From positions 24,605 through 88,604 of the forward strand of contig DATFVC010000070.1 in the NCBI GenBank assembly GCA_035260485.1: a stretch of DNA of 64,000 nt. Reading direction: 5' to 3'. Within the stretch, counting starts at the first letter, position 1. Each line of letters opens with the position of its first letter. Under the pieces are notes generated by a model. The model did no database searches, was not told where the DNA came from, and was given only the letters and a program-made list of their open reading frames with translations. A program made the position numbers and the translations under genes. This document shows, one piece after another, positions 49,736 through 57,686 of this stretch. This DNA is from VRUE01 sp035260485. GTDB lineage: Bacteria; Actinomycetota; Thermoleophilia; Solirubrobacterales; 70-9.

Positions 49736-50886
49736 TGCCAGCCGTCGACAAGATCCTCGAAGGCAAGGACATCTGCATCTGTGCCGGCTCGGGCGGGGTT
49801 GGCAAGACGACGACCTCGGCTGCGATCGCCACCGGCATGGCCGCACGCGGGCTGCGGGTCTGCGTGCTGACGATCGACCCGGCGAAGCGGCTCGCCGACT
49901 CGCTCGGCCTGCGCGAGCTGGGAAATGAGGCGAGTCAAGTCGATCCGGCCCTCTTCGAGCAGCACGGAATCGAGATGAAGGGCGAGCTGTGGGCGATGAT
50001 GCTCGACGCCAAGGCCACCTTCGACGAGCTCGTCGCCCGCCAAGCCCCCGACGAGGAGTCGCGCGACCGGGTTCTGAACAACCGCATCTACCAGCAGATC
50101 TCCAACGCGCTGGCCGGATCGCAGGAGTACATGGCGATGGAGAAGCTCTTCGAGCTGCACACCGAAGGCCGCTTCGACCTCCTCGTCCTCGACACGCCTC
50201 CGACCCGCAATGCGCTGGACTTCCTCGACGCGCCGCGCCGCCTCACCCAGTTCATCGAAGGCCGCTCGCTGCGGTTCTTCATGAAGCCGACTGGGCTGGC
50301 GGCACGCGTGGCAGGTCGCGGCGCCTCGGTTGCCCTCTCGGTCTTCAAGCGGATCGTCGGCTTCGACCTGCTCGCCGACCTGGCCGAGTTCTTCAACGCC
50401 TTCAGTGGCATGGTCGACGGCTTCCAAGCCCGTGCCAAGCGGGTCAACAACCTGCTCGCCGATCCACACACCTGCTTCCTCGTCGTCTGCGGCCCCCAAG
50501 GCGAGCCGATCGACGAAGCCGTCTACTTCCACCGCAAGCTGGTCGAGGCGAAGCTGCCTTTCGGTGGCGTCATCGTCAACAAGGTCCATTACCCGGCCGA
50601 GCGCCTGCGGGGCGACGGCGCCGACCCCGAGGCGGCGCTGGCGGCGAAGTTGGGCGCCGAGGACCTGGCCCGGCGCGTAGCCGAGAACTTCGCCGACTAC
50701 CAGACCCTGGCCGAGCGCGACGCCCGCAACATCGAGCACCTGGCAGCGGAGCTCCGCACGAGAGGCGTAATCCGCGTTCCCTACTTGGACGAAGACGTGC
50801 ACGACCTCGGCGGCCTCGACGAGATCAACCGCTACCTCTTTGCCAGCAGCGAGCAGCGCGAGGCAATAGCCGCCGGCCGCGCCTAA
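49735..50886 (+). CDS. Get3/ArsA-like ATPase, second of pair (BagB-like)
   Basis: P-loop CAGSGGVGKTTTSAAIATGMA, switch LTIDPAKRLADSLGL and LVLDTPPTRNALDFLDAPRRLTQFIEGR are typical. The middle contains a hydrophobic helical region (GLAARVAGRGASVALSVFKRIVGFDLLADLAEFFNAFSGM) where eukaryotic Get3 forms its client groove. It is 383 residues versus 323 for its partner, and the overlapping stop and start favour a heterodimer made in fixed ratio. Whether the cargo is a membrane protein or lipid-related is unknown. Confidence 0.9.
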   Translation: MPAVDKILEGKDICICAGSGGVGKTTTSAAIATGMAARGLRVCVLTIDPAKRLADSLGLRELGNEASQVDPALFEQHGIEMKGELWAMMLDAKATFDELVARQAPDEESRDRVLNNRIYQQISNALAGSQEYMAMEKLFELHTEGRFDLLVLDTPPTRNALDFLDAPRRLTQFIEGRSLRFFMKPTGLAARVAGRGASVALSVFKRIVGFDLLADLAEFFNAFSGMVDGFQARAKRVNNLLADPHTCFLVVCGPQGEPIDEAVYFHRKLVEAKLPFGGVIVNKVHYPAERLRGDGADPEAALAAKLGAEDLARRVAENFADYQTLAERDARNIEHLAAELRTRGVIRVPYLDEDVHDLGGLDEINRYLFASSEQREAIAAGRA

Positions 50887-50951
50887 AACCACCCGCCGAC
50901 GGGCCTAAAACGGGACGTTACGTCCCGTTTTAGGCCCGTCGGCGGGTGGTT
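50887..50951. repeat. Long perfect palindrome between convergent genes
   Basis: More than 30 bp on each side of 50919 are exact complements, including CCGACGGGCCTAAAACG shared with 11801, 32131 and 34035. It covers both stop-codon regions. The fold could terminate transcription in both directions, though no T tract follows. Confidence 0.92.
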
Positions 50952-52608
50952 AGCTGGCGCTGCGATGGTCGTAGTGGTCGTACCGCAGCTCTTTGACCTC
51001 CCAGTCCGCGTCCTCGGGGACCGGGAAGAGGTGGCGCACGCGGGGGGTGTCGATCCGCTCGCGATGGTCGACGTCGCTGCCCCCGGCAGGCCACTCGATC
51101 GTGCCGGCGTCGTCGGCGACCTCGACCTCGTCGAGCCAAGCGGTGGCGGTGATGCGGATCTCGTGCTCGGCCGGGACCGGCTCGAGGATGCGGGTGTCCT
51201 GGTTCATGTCGTGCTCCTCCTCGATTGGCGGCTCGTTTCTCGTCGCTCCCGACTTTTTCCCCACGCCCGCGGGGTCAAAGTCGACAGCGGGCTCGGGAAG
51301 TGGTTCGGGCGCCAGCTCTTCCGGCGCGACGACAACCTCTACGTCTCCGCCGTCGAGGCCGGTGGCGATCAGGGTCTCGTCGGCGACCTCGTTCAGGTCG
51401 GTGCCGAGCTCGCCGAGGGCGGCTTCGCGGAGAATGCGGCGGACGCATTCCTCGATCCAGGCGGCCAGCTCGGCGGCGCCTTCGGCTGATCCGCCCCCCA
51501 TCTGGGCGCGCTCCAGCTCCATTGCAGCTTCGACCCGCTCGCGGGCGCCGAGCCGGTCGGTCGAGCCGTCGGCGATCAGCGCAGCGGCGCGCATCGGCAG
51601 CGAGGCGCCGACAGGGCCCTGACCGTCAAGCACGGCGCGCAACGCCAAAAGGTGGTCGCTGAGCCCTTCCAGCGCGGAATGGCGCTCGCAGCCCAGCTCG
51701 AAGCGGCGCACCGCCCAGGCCAGCGGGCCGGCGGGGTCGGGCCTTGCCTCGAGGGTCTCGGCCAGCTCGACGAGCTGCGCCGTCTCCTCCTCGCCAAGTC
51801 TGTAGCCGTCTCTGCGTGGCGCCGGAGCGCCGGTCGCAATGCGGCGCCAGCGACCCTCGCCGGTCGGGGCAAAGGCGTGCGGCCCGAGGCCGACGCCACC
51901 CCCCTTGAAGAGACGCATGACGCTGATCAGGTCGGCTAACTGGCGCAACGCTGCGGCGGCGCTATCGGCGCCCTCGCCTTGCTCCGCGATCGCCAGGAAC
52001 TGCGGCTCCCAGGCTGCGCGGCCCATGCCCTCGCTGCGCATCGCCTCGATCGGCGCCTCAAAGCTGTCAGCTCGCACCAGCTGCGCGCCGTGCGGCAGCT
52101 GCAGCCGCGCGACCGGCATCTGCAGGCCAACGATCGGCACGACGACCACATCGGCCTCGTTGACGTCGCCGGCCTCCGCGTCGAGCACGGCAAGCGCGTC
52201 CTCGAGACGGTCGCGATCGAGCGAGAACTCGCTGCAGCCGTCCCAGAGGGAGGCCATGAAGACCGTCAGCAGGCGCGCCGCACGCTCGCCGGGCTCGGAG
52301 GGGACGTTCTCGCCCCGCTGCTCGAGATATGGCGCGGCGACACCGGCCAGCGCGACCGCTTCGCGGGCTGGCTCGAAGGCGGCCAGCGACCGCAGCTCGG
52401 CCTCTCGCTCACGCACGTAGCGCGCGGTCAGGGGGACGTAGCTATGGAAAAAGGCCTCCTCGGGGCCGGCCTGCTCGGCAACATCGAAGGGAATCTGGTC
52501 GCCACTTGCCACAAGCGTGGTGAAGCGGGTAGCCGCCTCAGCGGCCAGCCGTCGCAGGGCCTCGTTAAGCAGGGGATCGCGCACGCCCCAGCCTTCCCCC
52601 CGACCCAA
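50950..52608 (-). CDS. Uncharacterised 552-residue protein
   Basis: No family is recognised. Residues 1-420 appear helical and mildly acidic, with the notable segment LAWAVRRFELGCERHSALEGLSDHLLALRAVLDGQG followed by SLPMRAAALIADG. This resembles the C-terminal helices of HEPN/ApeA-like proteins, but only loosely. A Pro/Glu-rich linker (about 425-465) leads to a C-terminal 85 residues with EIRITATAWLDEVEVADD, which may be a small beta domain. No signal peptide or membrane helix is seen. It is convergent with the Get3-like pair. Confidence 0.7.
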   Translation of the reverse strand: MGRGEGWGVRDPLLNEALRRLAAEAATRFTTLVASGDQIPFDVAEQAGPEEAFFHSYVPLTARYVREREAELRSLAAFEPAREAVALAGVAAPYLEQRGENVPSEPGERAARLLTVFMASLWDGCSEFSLDRDRLEDALAVLDAEAGDVNEADVVVVPIVGLQMPVARLQLPHGAQLVRADSFEAPIEAMRSEGMGRAAWEPQFLAIAEQGEGADSAAAALRQLADLISVMRLFKGGGVGLGPHAFAPTGEGRWRRIATGAPAPRRDGYRLGEEETAQLVELAETLEARPDPAGPLAWAVRRFELGCERHSALEGLSDHLLALRAVLDGQGPVGASLPMRAAALIADGSTDRLGARERVEAAMELERAQMGGGSAEGAAELAAWIEECVRRILREAALGELGTDLNEVADETLIATGLDGGDVEVVVAPEELAPEPLPEPAVDFDPAGVGKKSGATRNEPPIEEEHDMNQDTRILEPVPAEHEIRITATAWLDEVEVADDAGTIEWPAGGSDVDHRERIDTPRVRHLFPVPEDADWEVKELRYDHYDHRSAS

Positions 52609-52620
52609 GACGCTCCTGCG

Positions 52621-52640
52621 CCTGCAAGCCGCCTTGCAGG
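52621..52640. repeat. Short hairpin CCTGCAAG/CTTGCAGG
   Basis: Perfect 8-bp arms around CCGC, directly beside the larger palindrome at 52639-52748. It lies just upstream of the 552-residue protein gene. Confidence 0.6.
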
Positions 52641-52748
52641 GACGTGCCGGGTGTCCCCCTCCGCCGGAACTTGTGAGCCGCGGGGGCTGGAGCCCTCGCA
52701 GAGCGATTCAACGCGGGTTCCGCCGGAGGGGAACACCCGGCACGTCCC
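52639..52748. repeat. Long palindromic repeat, 32-bp arms
   Basis: Arms 52639-52670 and 52717-52748 match at 30 of 32 positions. The outer GACGTGCCGGG is the same as in the hairpin at 1754. It lies between the uncharacterised gene and an HxlR regulator gene. The 46-nt centre has no recognisable signal. Confidence 0.85.
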
Positions 52749-52753
52749 GACTG

Positions 52754-53095
52754 CTAGGCGGGAACCGGCGCCGTCTCTTCTTCGAGCAGCCAGCGGCTGC
52801 CGTAGCGGCGCATGTCCTCGATCAGCGGCACCAGCGCTTCGCCCTTCTCGGTCAGCGCGTACTCGACCCGAGGCGGGACCTCGGGGAAGGTGTTGCGGGC
52901 GACGATGCCCTCTTCTTCGAGCGCCCGCAGGCGCAGCGACAGCGTCCGCGGGCTGATCCCCTCCAGCGAGCGCTCGAGCTCGCAGAAGCGGCTGCGCCCC
53001 TCGGCCAGGTCGCGGATGACCAAGAGGGTCCACTTACCGCAGACGACGTCGGCGGTGCGGCAGACGGGACAGCGGGAGTTGCTCTCAGCGCTCAT
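52754..53095 (-). CDS. HxlR family transcriptional regulator
   Basis: A 113-residue HxlR protein: RCPVCRTADVVCGKWTLLVIRDLAEGRSRFCELERSLEGISPRTLSLRLRALEEEGIVARN, with four Cys, three of them in the first 20 residues, that could respond to oxidants or metal. EVPPRVEYALTEKGEALVPLIEDMRRYG is the wing and dimer helix. It has no obvious divergent target, since the upstream neighbour is the end of the pilus locus. A palindrome at 53159-53181 may be its operator. Confidence 0.92.
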   Translation of the reverse strand: MSAESNSRCPVCRTADVVCGKWTLLVIRDLAEGRSRFCELERSLEGISPRTLSLRLRALEEEGIVARNTFPEVPPRVEYALTEKGEALVPLIEDMRRYGSRWLLEEETAPVPA

Positions 53096-53158
53096 ATTCA
53101 GACCTTCGGAGGCGAGCCGCGTTGCGTTCGATCGGCTCGCTAGAGCGAGTTTAGCGCC

Positions 53159-53181
53159 ATGGCTTCATTTACTGAAGCTAT
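53159..53181. promoter_or_regulatory. Possible operator upstream of the HxlR gene
   Basis: ATGGCTTCA-TTTAC-TGAAGCTAT has 9-bp arms with one mismatch and a 5-bp centre, the same geometry as the HxlR-linked sites at 28.7 kb. A second palindrome CTCGCT-AG-AGCGAG lies at 53136-53149. The first overlaps the stop of the preceding pilus gene. Confidence 0.35.
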
Positions 53182-54137
53182 GGGGTCGGCAGGGCCACAT
53201 TGGCAGGCCAGCCGAAGGACGCGCGCGAGGAGCGCGAGTCGCCGGCCCGGCCGGCCCAGACCGCGTCGATCTTGGCCACCTTGATCCGGTAGAGAACCTT
53301 GCCTTGCCCGTAGACGAGTTCCAAGGGGAAGCCCGGTTCGACTTCGAGCAGTTCGCAGGTCCCGGTCGGGGTGCGTGCGGCGCATTCGAATTCGCCATCC
53401 AACGACGTCACGCCGTCGGAGACGAGCAACATGACCAATCCGTTGTGAAGGTTGACGCCCATCGTGGTGACGACGGGCGTCTTCTTGCCCGGCAGCTGGG
53501 TCAACGGTCGGACACGCCGACGGACTTCCGGCTCGCCCATCTTCCGCGCCCCGTCGGCAGTCGCTTCCGAATGGGAGATCTGCATGTCGACGACGAATTC
53601 GATCAGCCGCGGGACCTGGGTCTGGCCACTGCTCGGGGGGCTTCCGCCGGAGCCATTCGAGGAGCCGCCGCCGTTGGATGAGCCGCCCGTTTCGGCTTCG
53701 ACCGTGGTCGAGCTTTCGGGGGTGACCGATTCTTCGCTGTAGGTCCCCGCAGGAGACGAGGAGGCGCCGGAGGACGACGAGCTGCTCGACGCCGAGCCAG
53801 CGGCCGGTTCGGTGTACAGCTGCTTGAAGGGATCGGCGGGGGAGCGATCGCGCAAACGCTTGCGGTAGTCACGCAGCCCGGGAGTGGCCTCGACGACGGT
53901 GAGCTTGGAGGTCTTTTCGGCGGACGCTTCGAGCGCCGCGGCGCCGGCATCGGGCGCGGGCGGCGCCGGCTGTTCCACTTCGCCACCGAGCAGGAACGGG
54001 ACGGCGGCGATCGCCACCACCGCGAGGGCGACCAGCGGCAGCAGGCGCCGGTCGCGCAGGTCGTAGTAGAGGTCCGCCAGGAAGGGCGGCGCCTTCAGCT
54101 CGGGCATCTTCAGCTCGGGCCCCTTCGGCTTCTTCAT
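53178..54137 (-). CDS. Type IV pilus assembly accessory protein (position of PilP)
   Basis: A short cytoplasmic start with repeated PELK motifs (GPELKMPELKAPPF) leads to one membrane helix at about 34-52 (LLPLVALAVVAIAAVPFLLGG). A 90-residue Ser/Gly-rich linker follows, then a C-terminal domain of about 150 residues (LIEFVVDMQISHSEATADG to FPLELVYGQGKVLYRIKVAKID). Topology and gene order after PilM-PilN-PilO match PilP-like alignment proteins, but there is no lipobox and no sequence similarity I can recognise. The ATG overlaps the pilO stop by 4 bp. Confidence 0.6.
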   Translation of the reverse strand: MKKPKGPELKMPELKAPPFLADLYYDLRDRRLLPLVALAVVAIAAVPFLLGGEVEQPAPPAPDAGAAALEASAEKTSKLTVVEATPGLRDYRKRLRDRSPADPFKQLYTEPAAGSASSSSSSSGASSSPAGTYSEESVTPESSTTVEAETGGSSNGGGSSNGSGGSPPSSGQTQVPRLIEFVVDMQISHSEATADGARKMGEPEVRRRVRPLTQLPGKKTPVVTTMGVNLHNGLVMLLVSDGVTSLDGEFECAARTPTGTCELLEVEPGFPLELVYGQGKVLYRIKVAKIDAVWAGRAGDSRSSRASFGWPANVALPTP

Positions 54138-54898
54138 CGCGCCACTCCGATCGTGGTCGACGCTGGGGCAGCTTCGACGGTTTCCGGGCTTTCCGGCGAT
54201 GCTCCGCCGGTGAGGCCCTCACCGGGCGGGGTCAGGTACGTGGTGACCGAGAAGGTCGCTTCCAACGCGGGGAATTCCGCCTTCGGCGCTGCCTGCAGGG
54301 AGAAGCCGTTGACCGTGAGCAGGCGCCCGTCGACGGTCACCTTTTCGTTCTGCGTCTTGACCAGGGAGTCGAGCCCCTTGATGAAGTCGGCCACTTGGAA
54401 GAAGTTGCCGCCGAAGGTGAGCGTATAGGGCATCACGCCGAGGCCGGCAGGGCCGATCGTTGCGCCCAAAGGCATCGTTGAGGCGGCGACCTCGGTCGCG
54501 GAGATCGGGGCGCCGGCGGCTTCCGCAGGCGGCGGCGCAGCTTCGGACGTTTCGCCCGCGCCTTCCGAAGAGAGAGCCAGATCGCTGAAGCGGACCCCTG
54601 CGTGATCGGCGATGTGATTGACCTGAACCAGCAGCGAGGCCGTGTCGTCGTCTCCGGGGACCGCCTTGCCGAGCACGACCAGGTGTTGGTACTCGGCCGG
54701 GAAGTCTTCGCGCGCTTCTTCGGCCGCAGTGATTTCAGCTCGGTGCTGAGCGAGAGACCCCCTCACCTGTTCCGCCTTGGCGTCGAGCTTGCTCGCTTCT
54801 TCGCGCTTCGGGCCCAGCGCCAGCACCCAGAAGCCGCCGACAACGATGGCGACGGCAAGCACTGCGACAACGGCAAGATTCGATGAGCTCAGCTTCAT
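54134..54898 (-). CDS. pilO: PilO-like pilus inner-membrane protein
   Basis: The membrane helix (SNLAVVAVLAVAIVVGGFWVLALGP, residues 6-30) is followed by a coiled-coil (REEASKLDAKAEQVRGSLAQHRAEITAAEEARE). A ferredoxin-like domain ends with FGGNFFQVADFIKGLDSLV, VDGRLLTVNGFSL and an ATFSVTTYL strand, the PilO pattern. PilO pairs with PilN to link the motor to the outer parts. It starts 2 bp after the pilN stop. Confidence 0.85.
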   Translation of the reverse strand: MKLSSSNLAVVAVLAVAIVVGGFWVLALGPKREEASKLDAKAEQVRGSLAQHRAEITAAEEAREDFPAEYQHLVVLGKAVPGDDDTASLLVQVNHIADHAGVRFSDLALSSEGAGETSEAAPPPAEAAGAPISATEVAASTMPLGATIGPAGLGVMPYTLTFGGNFFQVADFIKGLDSLVKTQNEKVTVDGRLLTVNGFSLQAAPKAEFPALEATFSVTTYLTPPGEGLTGGASPESPETVEAAPASTTIGVAR

Positions 54899-54899
54899 C

Positions 54900-55679
54900 T
54901 CATTCGCCTTCCGAGCCTTCGGAAGATGCCGAGGAGGCGGATTCGGCCGATTCGACCGGCGCGGAGACGGCCGATTCGGCCGATTCTTCGGTCGGCACCG
55001 GGGCTGCGTCGAAGGCGACGACGAGGGCGAATTTGGCGATGAAGTCGCGGGTGCGGCATTCGTCGCCGCTCAAGCCGGTATTGGCTCCCACTTCGGTCGA
55101 GCTCACCGCTTCTTTTTCTTCACCCAGTTCGGATGATTCGACCCCAACCCGGGTCACCCCGTCGATGTCCTTGAGCGCGGTGACGAACCCCGCCACCGCC
55201 TCCTGCCCCGACGCGCAGCCGTTCAGTTCCAGCGCCGGCCCGGGCGCCTGGGCGCGCAGGTCCGCCCCCGAGGACCCACCGCCGCCATCGACGCTGACGG
55301 TGGGCGAAGCGGTCGCCGTGAGGCCGACCAGCCAGACGTTGCTCGGTAGGACCAGGGCGAGTTCGCGCATGACCCGTTCCCAGTCGAAGCGGCTGTCGGC
55401 GAGGCTCTGCACCGTCGCCACCCGCTGTTCGCTCATGCTGCGGAACTGGGTGTAGGAGACGAGCTGCTGTGCCCGAGCCGAGGCGACGGCGTCTTCGCCT
55501 TCGAGCTTCGCGACTTCGCTCTTGCTTTTGGAGATCTGGTTGTCGACCAGCACCATTGCCGTCACCCCGATCAGAACGGCGACCAGGGCGCCGAGCAGGA
55601 TGTAGGGAAGGGGTCCGGTGCGCAGCGGGGCCTGCTCGCCGCGGCGCTCCTCGGGTGGGATCAGATTGACGGGGCGCAT
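54900..55679 (-). CDS. pilN: PilN-like pilus assembly protein
   Basis: The N-terminal MRPVNLIPPEERR is the PilN peptide that binds PilM. A membrane helix (YILLGALVAVLIGVTAMVLV) and coiled-coil follow. The globular part contains FDWERVMRELALVLPSNVWLVGLTA and a late FVTALKDIDGVTRVGVESS strand pair. The Ser/Glu-rich last 30 residues are an unusual acidic tail. It starts 4 bp after pilM. Confidence 0.88.
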   Translation of the reverse strand: MRPVNLIPPEERRGEQAPLRTGPLPYILLGALVAVLIGVTAMVLVDNQISKSKSEVAKLEGEDAVASARAQQLVSYTQFRSMSEQRVATVQSLADSRFDWERVMRELALVLPSNVWLVGLTATASPTVSVDGGGGSSGADLRAQAPGPALELNGCASGQEAVAGFVTALKDIDGVTRVGVESSELGEEKEAVSSTEVGANTGLSGDECRTRDFIAKFALVVAFDAAPVPTEESAESAVSAPVESAESASSASSEGSEGE

Positions 55680-55682
55680 CCT

Positions 55683-56774
55683 CTACTCCTCCAGGGCGAG
55701 GCCGAAGGGAACCGTGAGCCGCGCCGCAGCGGACTCCTCGAAGCCACCCAGGGCAGCCGGGCGGGCGGCAGAGATCGGGATGCCGAGGCCGGCTTCCATC
55801 CGCGCCGGCAGGCCGGCGATGGCGCTGCCGGGCCCGCAGAGGACGATCCGCTCGACCGGCACCATTGCCTCCTGGGCGCCGTAGTAGTCCAGTGAAAGGC
55901 GCAGCTCGTCGACAAGCGAGCCGACGCCCTCCTCGAGAGTCCGGCGCGCCTCCACAACGATCTCGGCGTCCCCGTCCAGCTCCTCAACCGGAGCCTCGAG
56001 CCCGACATAGGAGAGCCACTGGGCGGTGTGCTCGGGCCTGAGCCCACGAGCGCCGGCGAGGCGGGCCGAGATCGCCTCCAGGCCGACGTGGGAAACGCGG
56101 GTGAAGAGGCAGGCCCTTCCTCGCGCGACGGCGAGGTTGGTGACGTCGCCGAGGCTGCAGTAGAGGACGGCCGGGGCCGGGTCTCCCCCGGCCTCGACGG
56201 CGCCGCTTGGATCTGCGCCGACGCCGGCGAGAGCACGGATCATGCCGAAGGCGGAGAGGTCGACGCCGACCGGATCGAGGCCGGCGCGGCGGATCGGCTC
56301 GACGAAAGAGGACACCATCTCGCGGCGCGCTGCGACGACGACGACGTCGACCTGGGCCGAGCCGCCCTCCTCGGCCGGCACACCGCCGACGACCTGGTAC
56401 TCCAGGACCGCCTGATCGAGCGGCATCGGCATCTGCTCCTGAGCCTGAAAGCGAACCGCCGCATCCATCTCCTTGGGGTCCTCGATCGCGGGCAACCGCA
56501 TCGTGCGGACGACGAGGCGCTGATTGCCGATCCCGAGCCGCACCCGCTTGGAGAGCTTGTGCTCGGCGAAGAGCGACTTCAGCGCCGAGGCGAGGCGGCC
56601 CGGATCGAGCACCTCGCCCTCGTGGAAGGCGCCGGGGTCCAGCGAACCAATCGCCGAGGCGGTCACCTGCTCCGCGCCGTTGACCGCGACCTCGGTCGCG
56701 GCGATGCTGCCGGCCTCGATGTCGAGGCCGACGACTGGGCCGGTCTTCTGCTTGGTCAGGGTGAGGGAAGGCAC
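55683..56774 (-). CDS. pilM: PilM-like actin-fold pilus assembly ATPase
   Basis: The actin-like fold is visible in VVGLDIEAGSIAATEV (phosphate 1), FQAQEQMPMPLDQAVLEY, VVVAARREMVSSFVEPIRRAGLDPVGVDL, VLYCSLGDVTNLAVARG (phosphate 2) and IVLCGPGSAIAGLPARMEAGLGI (adenosine site). PilM binds the PilN peptide on the cytoplasmic side. The 363-residue length is usual. A 6-bp hairpin (GAAAGG/CCTTTC, 56793-56811) lies in its leader. Confidence 0.9.
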   Translation of the reverse strand: MPSLTLTKQKTGPVVGLDIEAGSIAATEVAVNGAEQVTASAIGSLDPGAFHEGEVLDPGRLASALKSLFAEHKLSKRVRLGIGNQRLVVRTMRLPAIEDPKEMDAAVRFQAQEQMPMPLDQAVLEYQVVGGVPAEEGGSAQVDVVVVAARREMVSSFVEPIRRAGLDPVGVDLSAFGMIRALAGVGADPSGAVEAGGDPAPAVLYCSLGDVTNLAVARGRACLFTRVSHVGLEAISARLAGARGLRPEHTAQWLSYVGLEAPVEELDGDAEIVVEARRTLEEGVGSLVDELRLSLDYYGAQEAMVPVERIVLCGPGSAIAGLPARMEAGLGIPISAARPAALGGFEESAAARLTVPFGLALEE

Positions 56775-56792
56775 GCCCGACCTGAATCGACA

Positions 56793-56811
56793 GAAAGGCC
56801 GCAGACCTTTC
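56793..56811 (-). other. Small hairpin in the pilM leader
   Basis: GAAAGG and CCTTTC are separated by 7 nt, about 20 bp before the pilM start and after the prepilin peptidase stop. It could be a weak attenuator or processing site. Confidence 0.3.
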
Positions 56812-56863
56812 GCCCTGCAACTACTCAGTTATAGGAAAACCTGGACGGACCTACGAGCGATTC

Positions 56864-57616
56864 TCAGAACGTGCCCAGATACCAATCGACGATCTGATCC
56901 CCGGCAAGCAGGCCGATCACGCCGCCAAGAGCGAGGAAGGGACCGAAGGGGACTGCCTGCTTGCGCGCCGCCGCCCCGTGGCGGGCGATCAGCGCCAGGC
57001 CGAAGAGGGAGCCGGCTGCGAACGCAATCAGCAACGCAGGCGCCACCGAGCGACCCAGGTAGAGGCCCATCACCGCCGCCAGCTTCACGTCGCCCATTCC
57101 CATCCCGCGCGGGTAGGCGAGCGCGACCGCGAAGAGCAGCCCACCCGCCGCCGCAGCGCCGATCGCGCGTTCGGGCAGGCTCGAGGGATCGAGCGCAGCA
57201 GCCAGCACAACTCCAGCGCCCGCCGAGACGATCAGCACCTTGTTCGGGATCACCCGCAACTCCAGGTCGGTCAGTGTGATCGCCGCCAGCGTCGCGACAA
57301 AGACCAGGCCGAGCACCAACTGGGCGGGTTCGTCGCGGAGGACCAGCGCCGTCGCCGCGAAGAGCAGCCCGGTGGCGACCTCGATCAGCGGGTAGCGGAC
57401 CGAGATCCGCTCGCCACAATGACGGCAGCGGCCCCGCAACAGGAGCCAGGAGAGGATCGGGATGTTGTCGTAGGCGGCGATCTGCACGCCGCAGCTGGCG
57501 CAGCGCGAGCGGGGCCCGACGATCGATTCGCCGCGGGGCACCCGATGGGCGACCACGCTGAGGAAGCTGCCGGTAACGGCGCCGCCGAGGAATCCAAATG
57601 AAGCTATCGCCGCCAT
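56864..57616 (-). CDS. pilD: Prepilin peptidase (PilD/GspO family)
   Basis: The zinc-binding loop has CASCG and CRHCG, and both catalytic Asp are present, in TLTDLELRVIPN and GMGDVKLAA. About seven hydrophobic helices fill the rest. The enzyme cleaves type III signal peptides of the prepilins encoded just upstream and may N-methylate them. The ATG at 57616 gives 250 residues. A GTG two codons earlier is possible. Confidence 0.95.
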   Translation of the reverse strand: MAAIASFGFLGGAVTGSFLSVVAHRVPRGESIVGPRSRCASCGVQIAAYDNIPILSWLLLRGRCRHCGERISVRYPLIEVATGLLFAATALVLRDEPAQLVLGLVFVATLAAITLTDLELRVIPNKVLIVSAGAGVVLAAALDPSSLPERAIGAAAAGGLLFAVALAYPRGMGMGDVKLAAVMGLYLGRSVAPALLIAFAAGSLFGLALIARHGAAARKQAVPFGPFLALGGVIGLLAGDQIVDWYLGTF

Positions 57617-57686
57617 CTGCACGGGATGGGATCGGCGCTATGGCGGTGCTACTTGAGGATCGGGCCCACGGCCCCGGGGCCGACCG

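Noticed and set aside
49735..50886. Arsenite efflux ATPase ArsA
   Set aside because: No arsB, arsR or arsD nearby, and no Cys-rich arsenite site seen. A Get3-like pair fits better.
50887..50951. Simple rho-independent terminator
   Set aside because: The stem is very strong, but no T tract follows on either strand and the same stem recurs between divergent genes at 11801, so it was kept as a repeat.
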